NCBI GenBank assembly: GCA_027692465.1
Contig: JAQEYU010000002.1
Coordinates: 620,001 to 684,000 of the forward strand
Length of the DNA stretch: 64,000 nt
From: Enterococcaceae bacterium OF42-14pH9A
GTDB taxonomy: Bacteria > Bacillota > Bacilli > Lactobacillales > Enterococcaceae
Direction: 5' to 3'
The notes beneath the pieces are model-generated. The model was not told where the DNA came from. It was given only the letters and a program-made list of their open reading frames with translations, and did not search any database. Shown piece after piece: positions 1 to 7,713 of the stretch; position 1 is the first letter of the stretch, and every line of letters begins with the position of its first letter. A program made the translations under genes and the position numbers.

Positions 1-2
1 CA

Positions 3-527
3 CTGCTCAACGATCTGGCTGCCTATCTGAAAAAAAGCGGACAGCGGCCTTACGTGGTCCACCGGCTGGACAAAGAGACTTCCGGTGCCATCCTGTTTGC
101 CAAAAACCCGCTGGTCCTACCCATATTGGGACGACTACTGGAAGAAAAGCAGATTTATCGCCGCTATCAGGCAATCGTAGCCGGTTCCCTCGCTGAAAAT
201 ATGACCATTACCAAAAAAATCGGCCGCGATCGCCACGACCGCCGCAAACGGGTCATCGATGAACGGGGCGGCCAACCGGCTGTTACCCATGTCGAAGTCG
301 TAAGCCATTCCCAAAAGGAAAGCCGGATCTTCTGCGTGCTGGATACCGGCCGGACTCACCAGATCCGGGTCCACCTGGCTGCTATCGGCCACCCGATCCT
401 CGGCGATCCGCTGTACAATCCCCGCCGTTCGCAAGGGCGTCTCCAGCTCCATGCCTATCAGATGATCTTGAAGCATCCCTTCACTGAACAAACACTGAAA
501 CTGACAGCAGCTCCCGGTTTGTGGTGA
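3..527 (+). CDS. RluA-family 23S rRNA pseudouridine synthase (5' truncated)
   Basis: C-terminal part of a pseudouridine synthase; the reading frame is open to the window edge, so the N-terminus lies outside. The RluA-type catalytic motif HRLDKETSG (HRLD with the catalytic Asp) is seen near position 57, followed by the family's GRTHQIRVH and HPILGDPLY blocks and a C-terminal LHAYQ stretch. Such enzymes isomerise uridines in rRNA in the cytoplasm. The exact member (RluD-like or another) cannot be set from the fragment. It ends at TGA 525-527 and shares a convergent terminator with the next gene. Confidence 0.9.
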   Translation: MLNDLAAYLKKSGQRPYVVHRLDKETSGAILFAKNPLVLPILGRLLEEKQIYRRYQAIVAGSLAENMTITKKIGRDRHDRRKRVIDERGGQPAVTHVEVVSHSQKESRIFCVLDTGRTHQIRVHLAAIGHPILGDPLYNPRRSQGRLQLHAYQMILKHPFTEQTLKLTAAPGLW

Positions 528-616
528 GGCCCTGTCTGACATTTCAAAGCTTGAGTATATCAGTCCGGATGTCCGCTTACCGGTTGCTTGACAAATACGC
601 TCCAAAGCTGCACAAA

Positions 617-660
617 AACAGGAAAACCGCGTCACTTTCAGACAGCGGTTTTCCTGTTTT
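617..660. terminator. Bidirectional intrinsic terminator
   Basis: Perfect 14-bp stem (617-630 with 645-658) with a 14-nt loop, followed by T on the + strand and by an A-rich flank that gives T on the - strand. It lies between two convergent genes and can serve both. Confidence 0.85.
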
Positions 661-668
661 CAGTTTTC

Positions 669-1094
669 TTATTTTACTACCAGTACATTACACGGTGCGT
701 GATTCACCACATAGGCAGTGGTGGAGCCCGTCAAGTTGCCGGCGGACTCGCCTGTCACGCCCATGATCACCAGATCCAGCGACAGTTCATGATCCCGGCA
801 AAAGGTGGCGATCTTCTGTTTGCCTTTTCCGTGTTCCACCAAAACAGTGACCTTCAGCTGCGGATGGTCCTGCAGCAGCTGCGACTTCACAGCCTCCAGC
901 TCGTCTTTTACATAGCTTTCTGTTTTGGCAACCACTGCTTTGTAGTTTGGCAGCATCAGCAGGTTTTCCGGAAATTCCACCACCCGATACAAGAGCAACT
1001 CGTCTTCGGCGCTGCGGGTCTGCTGGATTGCTGCCGCTACGACCTTTTCTTGCTGGGCGGAGCCGTCCACCGGTACTAAAAATCGTTTTGCCAT
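669..1094 (-). CDS. Universal stress protein, UspA family
   Basis: 141 residues, the normal size of a single-domain Usp. It begins FLVPVDGSAQ, the usual first strand with the conserved Asp, and ends with the ATP-loop signature GVTGESAGNLTGSTTAYVV (G-x2-G-x9-G-S/T) and the typical CNVLVVK end. These small cytosolic nucleotide-binding proteins aid stress survival; no substrate can be assigned. Ribosome site AAAGGAGG lies upstream of ATG 1094. It appears to be a single-gene transcript. Confidence 0.9.
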   Translation of the reverse strand: MAKRFLVPVDGSAQQEKVVAAAIQQTRSAEDELLLYRVVEFPENLLMLPNYKAVVAKTESYVKDELEAVKSQLLQDHPQLKVTVLVEHGKGKQKIATFCRDHELSLDLVIMGVTGESAGNLTGSTTAYVVNHAPCNVLVVK

Positions 1095-1206
1095 TTTTCA
1101 CCCTCCTTTTCCTCGCGCAAAAAATACACCCGTTTTTATTATCATAACACAAATTCCCTCGTATCCGACTCCCCTTCAAAGAGTTCCCCACGTGAGATTT
1201 CGCTCG

Positions 1207-1252
1207 CAAAAGACCCGCAGACGTATCGGTATATCCAATACTCTGCGGGTCT
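1207..1252 (-). terminator. Intrinsic terminator after the ROK kinase gene
   Basis: 11-bp stem AGACCCGCAGA (1211-1221) paired with 1242-1252; on the - strand it runs into a short T tract. It sits about 15 bp past the stop of the kinase gene and closes the GH125-GH38-kinase transcript. Confidence 0.8.
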
Positions 1253-1265
1253 TTTTGGTGCTCTT

Positions 1266-2141
1266 TTATTGTTGTTCTGCCAAGGCATCTGCTGCCAGCA
1301 GCAAACAGCCGGTAATACCGCTTTCGTTAGGCAGTGCCCAGCGGACGATGTATTCGCTGGCTTCCGGGGTCTCCATGTAACCGTTCATTTGATTGACAAA
1401 CTGCTGACGGATCTTCAACAGCAGGTGATCTTGATTCATCACTCCACCGCCCAAAATCATGATTTCAGGACCGAATGTCAGTGCATAAGTCATCAAAGCC
1501 TGGCCAATATAATACGCTTGGATGTCCCAGATCGGGTGGTCTTCCGGCAGATCCTGGCCTTTGATGCCGGTACGGGCTTCCAATGACGGACCGGCTGCCA
1601 GACCTTCTAGACAGTCTTTGTGGAAAGGACACGTCCCTTCATAGTGATCGTCAGGATGGCGTTTAACGTGGATATGGCCGGTTTCCGGATGAGAGATGCC
1701 GGAGAACACTTTGCCGTCGATCACGACACCGCCGCCGATTCCGGTGCCCACTGTCAGATACAGACAGCTGCTTTTCCCTTGTGCCGCACCTTTTTTCAGC
1801 TCGCCGTAAGCTGCCGCATTTACGTCAGTCGTCCAGGCAAAAGGAATCGTCGGATAATGCTCTTTCATGTTGCCGAGAAAATCATACTGGGCCCAGCCTT
1901 TTTTTGGTGTTGCCAGCACATAGCCGTAGCTGTCTTTTTTAGGATCAATGCCGATCGGACCGAATGATCCGATCCCCATCGCTGCAATTTCGAACTGATC
2001 AAAAAAGGCAAAGACATTCTCCAAGGTTTCTTCCGGAGTTGTGGTATGAACACTGGTTCTTTCCACAATGTTGAAATTTTCATCACTGACCGCCAGAACG
2101 AATTTCGTCCCGCCGGCTTCGATACCGCCATAATAAGTCAT
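1266..2141 (-). CDS. ROK-family sugar kinase (fructokinase/mannokinase type)
   Basis: About 291 residues. N-terminal GGIEAGGTKF is the ROK phosphate-binding loop, TVGTGIGGGVV the second ATP-site glycine motif, and GHIHVKRHPDDH followed by CPFHKDCLEG the His/Cys zinc site and signature of the Bacillus YdhR-type fructokinases. It should phosphorylate a hexose, fructose or mannose, in the cytosol. It is last in a three-gene - strand run with GH38 and GH125, so mannose released by the mannosidases is a reasonable substrate (inference). A GTG at 2144 sits directly before ATG 2141; the ATG is preferred, and the ribosome site is weak for either. Confidence 0.88.
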   Translation of the reverse strand: MTYYGGIEAGGTKFVLAVSDENFNIVERTSVHTTTPEETLENVFAFFDQFEIAAMGIGSFGPIGIDPKKDSYGYVLATPKKGWAQYDFLGNMKEHYPTIPFAWTTDVNAAAYGELKKGAAQGKSSCLYLTVGTGIGGGVVIDGKVFSGISHPETGHIHVKRHPDDHYEGTCPFHKDCLEGLAAGPSLEARTGIKGQDLPEDHPIWDIQAYYIGQALMTYALTFGPEIMILGGGVMNQDHLLLKIRQQFVNQMNGYMETPEASEYIVRWALPNESGITGCLLLAADALAEQQ

Positions 2142-2285
2142 CACATGTCACGCTCGCTTTCATTTGGTAGTCGGCAGACCGCAAGCGGCAGCTGCCGGGT
2201 GCATAAAACAAAGCAGCGCTGCCCGCGACGCCCGGCTGTCGGAGAAAAAATCCCCGCAGACCGCAGCAGCAGACAGCACCGTTTT

Positions 2286-4967
2286 TTATTCTACGATACC
2301 GACTGTGCGGATTTCGTAAGGATTCAAAACATCAAGAACAGTGTCTGCTTGTTCTTCCTCCAGTAAGTTTAACAGATGCAGCTCTTTGGCACCATCCTTC
2401 TTGACAGAAATCGGTGTCGTTTCAGCTGCCAAATTGTAGCCGCGCAAAACAGCAATTTCATCTTCACGGCGGCGTTTCAAAGCTGTGATGGCAAACGTTG
2501 CACCTGCGATGGCAACATAGGTTTTCGCAGCCGGCAATTGGCCTTCGTGACGGTCCGTTTGTCGGGCAGTCAGCGGTACCTGCAATGCTTGAGCTCGCTT
2601 GTATGTTTCATAACGCGTCTCAGGGGCACCGTGGAAGGCGATCCCGTAGTTGAAGGTGTGACGGCCCAGACATTGAGCTTCCGGTGTCGGGAACCAGCCC
2701 CAGTCACCCAATTCACCTGTACAACGCAGCAGTGTCAAAGCGATTGTCTCTTCTACGATTTCGTATTCATTCAATCCGTAGTTGTTGACGGTTACGCCGA
2801 AACTGTCGTCATGCAGATTGACAAATGCGTGCTGGTGCTGCGGATTGGTCGGGTTCTGCCAGTGGGTAGAAACTTTGTTCGGGCGCGTTACCGCTTCGAA
2901 AATACTGTCTGCTTCGTGGGTATCCACAGCCAGCGTCGTTGGGAACAAAGCCCGTAAACGATGATCTTTGGCTTGATTGTCGACAGTCGTTTCAAACTGG
3001 ATATCCGCGTTTTGACGGTCGATCGTGATCAGTGTCTCAATCGTGAAAGGAATCAGTTTGTCGGAACGACCGGCTTTGCGGTAACGGAAATCGATGACCG
3101 CTTTTTGCTCTTCCTCCAACAATTCGTCAGCAGCTGCCGGCACCATCATTTGACTAGTCAAACGGACCACGCCCTGCAGATCACTGTTTTCCACGATTTC
3201 CACCGTATGAGGAAAATCAGTCGACAACAAGGCTTTGTCACCTTCCGGAGCTTTGAAGATGTACTCGTTGGCAATATCGCCGATGTCTTCAAAGACCAGC
3301 AAGCCTTCCAGCTGACGATCCAGCTGTTTATCCAATACAGACAGTGAACCGTCTGCTTTGATCTCTGCTTTAACAAACGCATTTTCCAAGATGCGGCCGT
3401 CTGCTTTCACCAAGCTTTCGCCGGCAGTCCGTGCCGGTCCTTCAACCAAGGCAAAAGTTTCCCAACTGAAAGGCGCCAGTTCGCTGACTTCAACCGCCAC
3501 ATTCACGAAGCGTTCCATATAAGGAATCCGGAAACGATCTTTAGGCAGATCATAATCAAAATGAACATCTTCGGCACTGATTTCAGCCGCCACGACTTCG
3601 CCTTTTTGATTGATCACATGGTAAGTTTTCGGTGCCAACTCTTTCAAGGCTTTATACAAACGTCCCGGTACGCCTTCAGCAAAGGTCTTGCGTTCCAGCT
3701 CGACCTCCAAGGTAGCCAAGCCGCTGCGGACAGTGCCGCCGGTATTGAAGACGACAAATGGTTTACTGTCTTCCGGAAAGGCGCTGGTGTCGATAGCAGC
3801 AGTCAATTGCGCCGCCGCTTCGTCAGCCACGTATTTACCGACTTCATTTGCTTTTTCAAAACGCGGCATCATTTCCCGGTGAACTTCATCGACGGAACAG
3901 CCGCAGATGCTGTCATGCGGGTGGTTTTGCATCAAGGTTTTCCAGGCGTAGTCCAATTGATCATGAGGATAAGTCCCCGTCACTTCATAGGCCATCGTAG
4001 CCAGCGGTTCCGCGATATTTTCCAATTGGCGGGAAACCCGGGTATTCCATTGTTTCAAATACACACGAGCAGATGCGGTGTTAGCCAAGGTGTACCAGCC
4101 GTCTGTTTCCTGGCTGGTCAACTCGCCGTACATTGTTCCCAGATCCTCCGGCAGATCTTTTTCGACTGCATCCAAGTATTCCATAAAGCTGGAGTGGACA
4201 AATTCATAGTCCGGGAACAATTGGTTAGCCAATGCAATCGCTTTGGTCACATCTTTTTGAACCGGTTGATGATCCACACCATTCATCATCAACAGATTGC
4301 CGGTAGAGGCAAATTTTTCAGCATCCGCCAATTTTTGGTTCCAGAATTTTTTCGCTGCTTCTTCTTCAGCCGGAATTTCGTTGCCGTTTGAATACCAGTT
4401 AGCAAATAACAGTCCGAAGATCTGGCTCTTGTCCGGACCTTCCCAATTCATCTCGGAATATTGTGAGGTGAACTTGTCATCTTCCAAGACTTCATTGTCA
4501 AATCCAATCGGCTTCACGCCACGACCGTATGCCGCTGCCTTCAAATTGGCTTGCAGCATCATTTGCGGTGTTTGGCCCATGTTCCCGAAAGTATCCGGGA
4601 AGTAGCCCAAAGCAACGGGGGTGCCCCATTTTTTAGATTCCTGCATACCGATCAGCATGTTACGGGTGTTGGATTCGGAGCTGGTCAAAAAGTCATCCTG
4701 CAAAATGTAGAAAGGGCCGATTTGCAATTTGCCTTCGTCGATTGCTTTTTGAACTGCTGCCCGCTTTTCAGGGCGAACCTGCAGATAATCGTCTAAAATG
4801 ATGGTTTGTCCATCCAGATGGAAGCTATGGAAGTCGGGATCTGTTTCAAAGAGTTCCAACAGATCATCCATCAGCTCTACCAAACGCATATGATGTTGTT
4901 CGTAAGCCATGTACCATTCCCGGTCCCAGTGACTGTGGGAGATGATGAAAACTTTTTTCTTAGTCAT
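2286..4967 (-). CDS. Cytosolic alpha-mannosidase, GH38
   Basis: 893 residues, typical of bacterial GH38. Seen: ISHSHWDREWY near the N-terminus with zinc ligands His13 and Asp15, nucleophile Asp125 in GYFPDTFGNMGQ, and the third metal region NHPHDSICGCSVDEVH around His351, which all match the GH38 zinc site. It has no signal peptide, so it acts on imported glycans. Bacterial relatives such as the streptococcal enzyme cut alpha-1,3 (and other) mannosides. Ribosome site AAGGGG precedes ATG 4967. It lies between GH125 upstream and a ROK kinase downstream, the same set as in the pneumococcal N-glycan operon. Confidence 0.95.
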   Translation of the reverse strand: MTKKKVFIISHSHWDREWYMAYEQHHMRLVELMDDLLELFETDPDFHSFHLDGQTIILDDYLQVRPEKRAAVQKAIDEGKLQIGPFYILQDDFLTSSESNTRNMLIGMQESKKWGTPVALGYFPDTFGNMGQTPQMMLQANLKAAAYGRGVKPIGFDNEVLEDDKFTSQYSEMNWEGPDKSQIFGLLFANWYSNGNEIPAEEEAAKKFWNQKLADAEKFASTGNLLMMNGVDHQPVQKDVTKAIALANQLFPDYEFVHSSFMEYLDAVEKDLPEDLGTMYGELTSQETDGWYTLANTASARVYLKQWNTRVSRQLENIAEPLATMAYEVTGTYPHDQLDYAWKTLMQNHPHDSICGCSVDEVHREMMPRFEKANEVGKYVADEAAAQLTAAIDTSAFPEDSKPFVVFNTGGTVRSGLATLEVELERKTFAEGVPGRLYKALKELAPKTYHVINQKGEVVAAEISAEDVHFDYDLPKDRFRIPYMERFVNVAVEVSELAPFSWETFALVEGPARTAGESLVKADGRILENAFVKAEIKADGSLSVLDKQLDRQLEGLLVFEDIGDIANEYIFKAPEGDKALLSTDFPHTVEIVENSDLQGVVRLTSQMMVPAAADELLEEEQKAVIDFRYRKAGRSDKLIPFTIETLITIDRQNADIQFETTVDNQAKDHRLRALFPTTLAVDTHEADSIFEAVTRPNKVSTHWQNPTNPQHQHAFVNLHDDSFGVTVNNYGLNEYEIVEETIALTLLRCTGELGDWGWFPTPEAQCLGRHTFNYGIAFHGAPETRYETYKRAQALQVPLTARQTDRHEGQLPAAKTYVAIAGATFAITALKRRREDEIAVLRGYNLAAETTPISVKKDGAKELHLLNLLEEEQADTVLDVLNPYEIRTVGIVE

Positions 4968-5045
4968 TGCTTTTTCCCCTTATCTTGTCTTGTTCATTCA
5001 TTATCAGCAGCGGCTGCCAGATAACAGCCATCCCAGTTCATTTGC

Positions 5046-6338
5046 TTATTTTTCTACGCGGATGTCGAAGTAATCCATCACCAGTTCACAGAACATCATG
5101 TTGGCCCAAGAGAACCATTCCCGTGTGTAGTTGTCCGGATTGTCCACATCGAACCCTTCATGCATCAAATGGGTACCGGCATCTGTCGCGACCAGCTGAT
5201 TCAAGATGCGTTCTTTTTCCGCCTTGTCGTCGGTAGTCATGCCTTCCATCGCCATCGCAATTGGCCAGACATAGTTTTCCGGAGTGTGGGAAGAGCCGAT
5301 CCCTTTTGCAAATTGTCCTTCGTAATAGAAAGGATTTTCTTTACTCAACAGCGTTTTGCGGGTGCGCAGGTAACGTTCATCGTGAATATCCCCGTAGCCC
5401 AGATATGGCGCAGAAATCAAGTTTGGTACGTTACTGTCGTCTTGGATTGTCGCATTGCCCATGCCGTCGACTTCATAGGCATAGATGTCTTCTCCGGCAG
5501 CATTTTTCGTGCGCCCGTGGGCTTGGATACCCGCTTCAATCTCAGTTTTCAGCTTGCCGGCTTGGGCAACGATTTCTTCATCAGCCAAAACACTGCTGAA
5601 GATTTCTTCGATATAACCCAAAGCGACAACCGCAAACATATTAGAAGGAACCAGGTAACCGTAGATGCAGCGGTCATCAGAAGGGCGGAAGCCTGACCAG
5701 GTCATGCCGCAAGGAGCTACCGCAGCGCCGCGTCCCTCATTGATCAAGGTATCTTCTTCCCGCCAAGTATCGCGGACAAAATTATAAGGGGATTGGTTGT
5801 GGTCTTGTTCCGTTTCAAATACCTGCAGAATCTTTTTCACGCCGTTGACGAAATCTTCGTTGAATTGATCCGTGCGCCCGGTATTTTTGTAAAGCAGATA
5901 AGCCAATTGAACCGGGTAGCACAAGGAGTCAATCTCATATTTACGTTCCCAGATCCAGCCGTTCATTTCTGTGTGGTCATCTTGATGGCCGGCACCGTTG
6001 TCTTCTTCGTTAAAAGCATTCGCGTATGGGTCGATGTTGATATAGAAGAACTGCTTTTTCACCAAGCCGGAAATCATCGCTGCCAAGTCTTCGTCTTCTT
6101 TGGCAATCACCAGATACGGGCGAACTTGCGCTGTGGAATCCCGCAACCACATTGCCGGAATATCACCGGTCAAAAGAAAAGTGGTGCCGTCTTCGTGACG
6201 TTTAACGGTCGTCAACAGGGTATTCGCAAAAGCAGCGTTGAAGTTTACTGCCCAGTCGGCATGATTCTCCCCACATTTTGCTGTAATGTCATCCATGAAT
6301 TTTTGAACTGATGTTGGTATGTCTTTATAAGCCATCAT
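5046..6338 (-). CDS. Exo-alpha-1,6-mannosidase, GH125
   Basis: About 430 residues, full length for GH125. It matches the family across its length: LTGDIPAMWLRDSTAQVRPY near the N-terminus, GWIWERKYEIDSLCYP, GMTWSGFRPSDDRCIYGYL (region of the catalytic Asp) and TREWFSWANMMFCELV at the C-terminus. GH125 removes alpha-1,6-linked mannose from the glycan core. There is no signal peptide. A TTG at 6353 opens the frame, but AAAGGAG (6343-6349) lies inside that extension, so the start is ATG 6338, or ATG 6335, which has the better 7-nt spacing. It is first in the GH125-GH38-kinase operon. Confidence 0.94.
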   Translation of the reverse strand: MMAYKDIPTSVQKFMDDITAKCGENHADWAVNFNAAFANTLLTTVKRHEDGTTFLLTGDIPAMWLRDSTAQVRPYLVIAKEDEDLAAMISGLVKKQFFYINIDPYANAFNEEDNGAGHQDDHTEMNGWIWERKYEIDSLCYPVQLAYLLYKNTGRTDQFNEDFVNGVKKILQVFETEQDHNQSPYNFVRDTWREEDTLINEGRGAAVAPCGMTWSGFRPSDDRCIYGYLVPSNMFAVVALGYIEEIFSSVLADEEIVAQAGKLKTEIEAGIQAHGRTKNAAGEDIYAYEVDGMGNATIQDDSNVPNLISAPYLGYGDIHDERYLRTRKTLLSKENPFYYEGQFAKGIGSSHTPENYVWPIAMAMEGMTTDDKAEKERILNQLVATDAGTHLMHEGFDVDNPDNYTREWFSWANMMFCELVMDYFDIRVEK

Positions 6339-6355
6339 TTTGCTCCTTTGCAAAT

Positions 6356-6412
6356 TTGATATATCAATACAAGGTGATTATAACAGGTTCAGCGGGATTG
6401 TCCACGCTTTCA
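6356..6412 (-). promoter_or_regulatory. GH125 operon promoter with palindromic operator and possible cre
   Basis: On the - strand: -35 TGGACA (6404-6399), 16-nt spacer, consensus -10 TATAAT (6382-6377). The 12-bp perfect palindrome TTGATATATCAA (6356-6367) lies just downstream, about where transcription starts and ahead of the ribosome site, so a bound repressor would block the operon. A 12/14 match to the CcpA cre consensus (6399-6412) overlaps the -35 box. Confidence 0.75.
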
Positions 6413-6444
6413 AATGAAATTCTAATGATTTTTTTCCAGCGAAC

Positions 6445-6484
6445 TATGCTATTATACAAATATGATATATCATTTAAGAAAGGA
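6445..6484 (+). promoter_or_regulatory. gntR-type gene promoter with autoregulatory operator
   Basis: Extended -10 TGCTATTAT (6447-6455) followed by the palindrome ATGATATATCAT (6462-6473), which shares the GATATATC core with the operator at 6356, then AAGGAG (6479-6484). The repressor probably controls itself and the divergent GH125 operon through the two sites. Confidence 0.72.
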
Positions 6485-6492
6485 GCCTACCA

Positions 6493-7554
6493 ATGGGCCA
6501 GCCATTATATATGAAGATCTTGAACGATCTCAAACAACTGATCTTGACCGGACAGCTGACTGCCGGCGCCAAACTGCCTACTGAAAAAGAGCTTTCCGAG
6601 CGTTACAGCGTTTCCCGCATCACCTCAAAACGGGCCCTGACGGAGCTGGAGCAGGAAGGACTGATCTATCGGGTCCGGGGCAAGGGCAGTTTCGTCAAAG
6701 CTGCTCACACTGCTGAAGACACCGAGCCGCCAATGACCGACGACAGACCCAAACGGATTCTCTTTGTCCTGCCGTTTGTCAACGACTTGTCAGTAGGTAA
6801 CTTCAATGAAGGCTTGGCACCGGTCATGGCAGCAAGTCAGATTGATGTGATGATGGTCGCCCTTGATTTTTTGACCAACAAAAGCGCCGCTGAAGTCATG
6901 GCGGAATTTGACGGCATGATCTATTACGTCAATGATATCGATCAATACCTTGATCTCTTACTGGAGCTTTCCCTCAGCCAGTTTCCGGTGATCTTATTGG
7001 ACAAAAAACTTTACGACCTGCCTTACCCTGCAGTCTTGTCCGACAACGTGGACGGCGGGCGCCAGGCCACCAAAGCGCTGATTGCAGACGGACATCGCCA
7101 CATTGGTTATCTGTTTTGGGATGTGCAGCACCCCCAGTCCGTCCGTCAACGTTACCTGGGCTATATCCAGGAATTGAAAGAGGCCGGCCTGAGTTTCCAC
7201 ACATCGATGGATGATCCGACCGCCAATGCCAAAACTCTGACTCACTACTTAGCCGCCCACCCGGAGATCACCGCATTGATCTGTGAAAATGACTTGGTGG
7301 CCATCGATGCCATGCGCCAGATTCGACAAGCCGGCAAAACCGTTCCCGGAGACTATTCAGTGATCGGCTTTGACGACATTCAAGCAGCTGCCTTGGTAGA
7401 TCCGCCGCTGACCACTGTCGCTCAAAACTTCAAGGAGCTGGGAGCCACAGCCGGTCGCGCTTTGTTGGAACAGCTGCAGCAAAATGTTGTTGCCACCGAC
7501 GCATTGATCCCGGTCACTTTGGTGAAGCGCCGTTCAACGCGCCAAATCTACTGA
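6493..7554 (+). CDS. GntR-type repressor with LacI/periplasmic-type sugar-binding domain
   Basis: 353 residues. Residues 1-70 form a GntR winged helix (AGAKLPTEKELSERYSVSR, then RALTELEQEGLIYRVRGKGSFV). Residues about 90-345 form a LacI-type effector domain (GGRQATKALIADGHRHIGYL, YSVIGFDDI, PPLTTVAQNF). This GntR-LacI hybrid is the AraR architecture: the free protein binds DNA and a sugar releases it. Ribosome site AAGGAG lies 8 nt before ATG. Placement between the GH125 operon and GH92, with matching palindromes on both sides, makes it the local mannoside regulator; the inducer is not known. Confidence 0.88.
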   Translation: MGQPLYMKILNDLKQLILTGQLTAGAKLPTEKELSERYSVSRITSKRALTELEQEGLIYRVRGKGSFVKAAHTAEDTEPPMTDDRPKRILFVLPFVNDLSVGNFNEGLAPVMAASQIDVMMVALDFLTNKSAAEVMAEFDGMIYYVNDIDQYLDLLLELSLSQFPVILLDKKLYDLPYPAVLSDNVDGGRQATKALIADGHRHIGYLFWDVQHPQSVRQRYLGYIQELKEAGLSFHTSMDDPTANAKTLTHYLAAHPEITALICENDLVAIDAMRQIRQAGKTVPGDYSVIGFDDIQAAALVDPPLTTVAQNFKELGATAGRALLEQLQQNVVATDALIPVTLVKRRSTRQIY

Positions 7555-7713
7555 CTGATGTAAAACGGAAAAGCATTCGACTTCCCATTTTTCAAGAAAC
7601 AGCTGTCTAATTTAATCCTGACATAACGCAGCCGCTTCTCATCTGCTGGCAACACGATATCTTAATCTATTACACTGCGCGATTTTAAAGGAAGCGCACA
7701 AAGGAGATTGAAC

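Noticed and set aside
135..635. Long - strand open frame opposite the RluA gene
   Set aside because: Shadow of a real gene; no ribosome site and no family features.
3561..4391. 276-residue frame opposite GH38
   Set aside because: Antisense shadow of a well-supported GH38 gene, no start signal.
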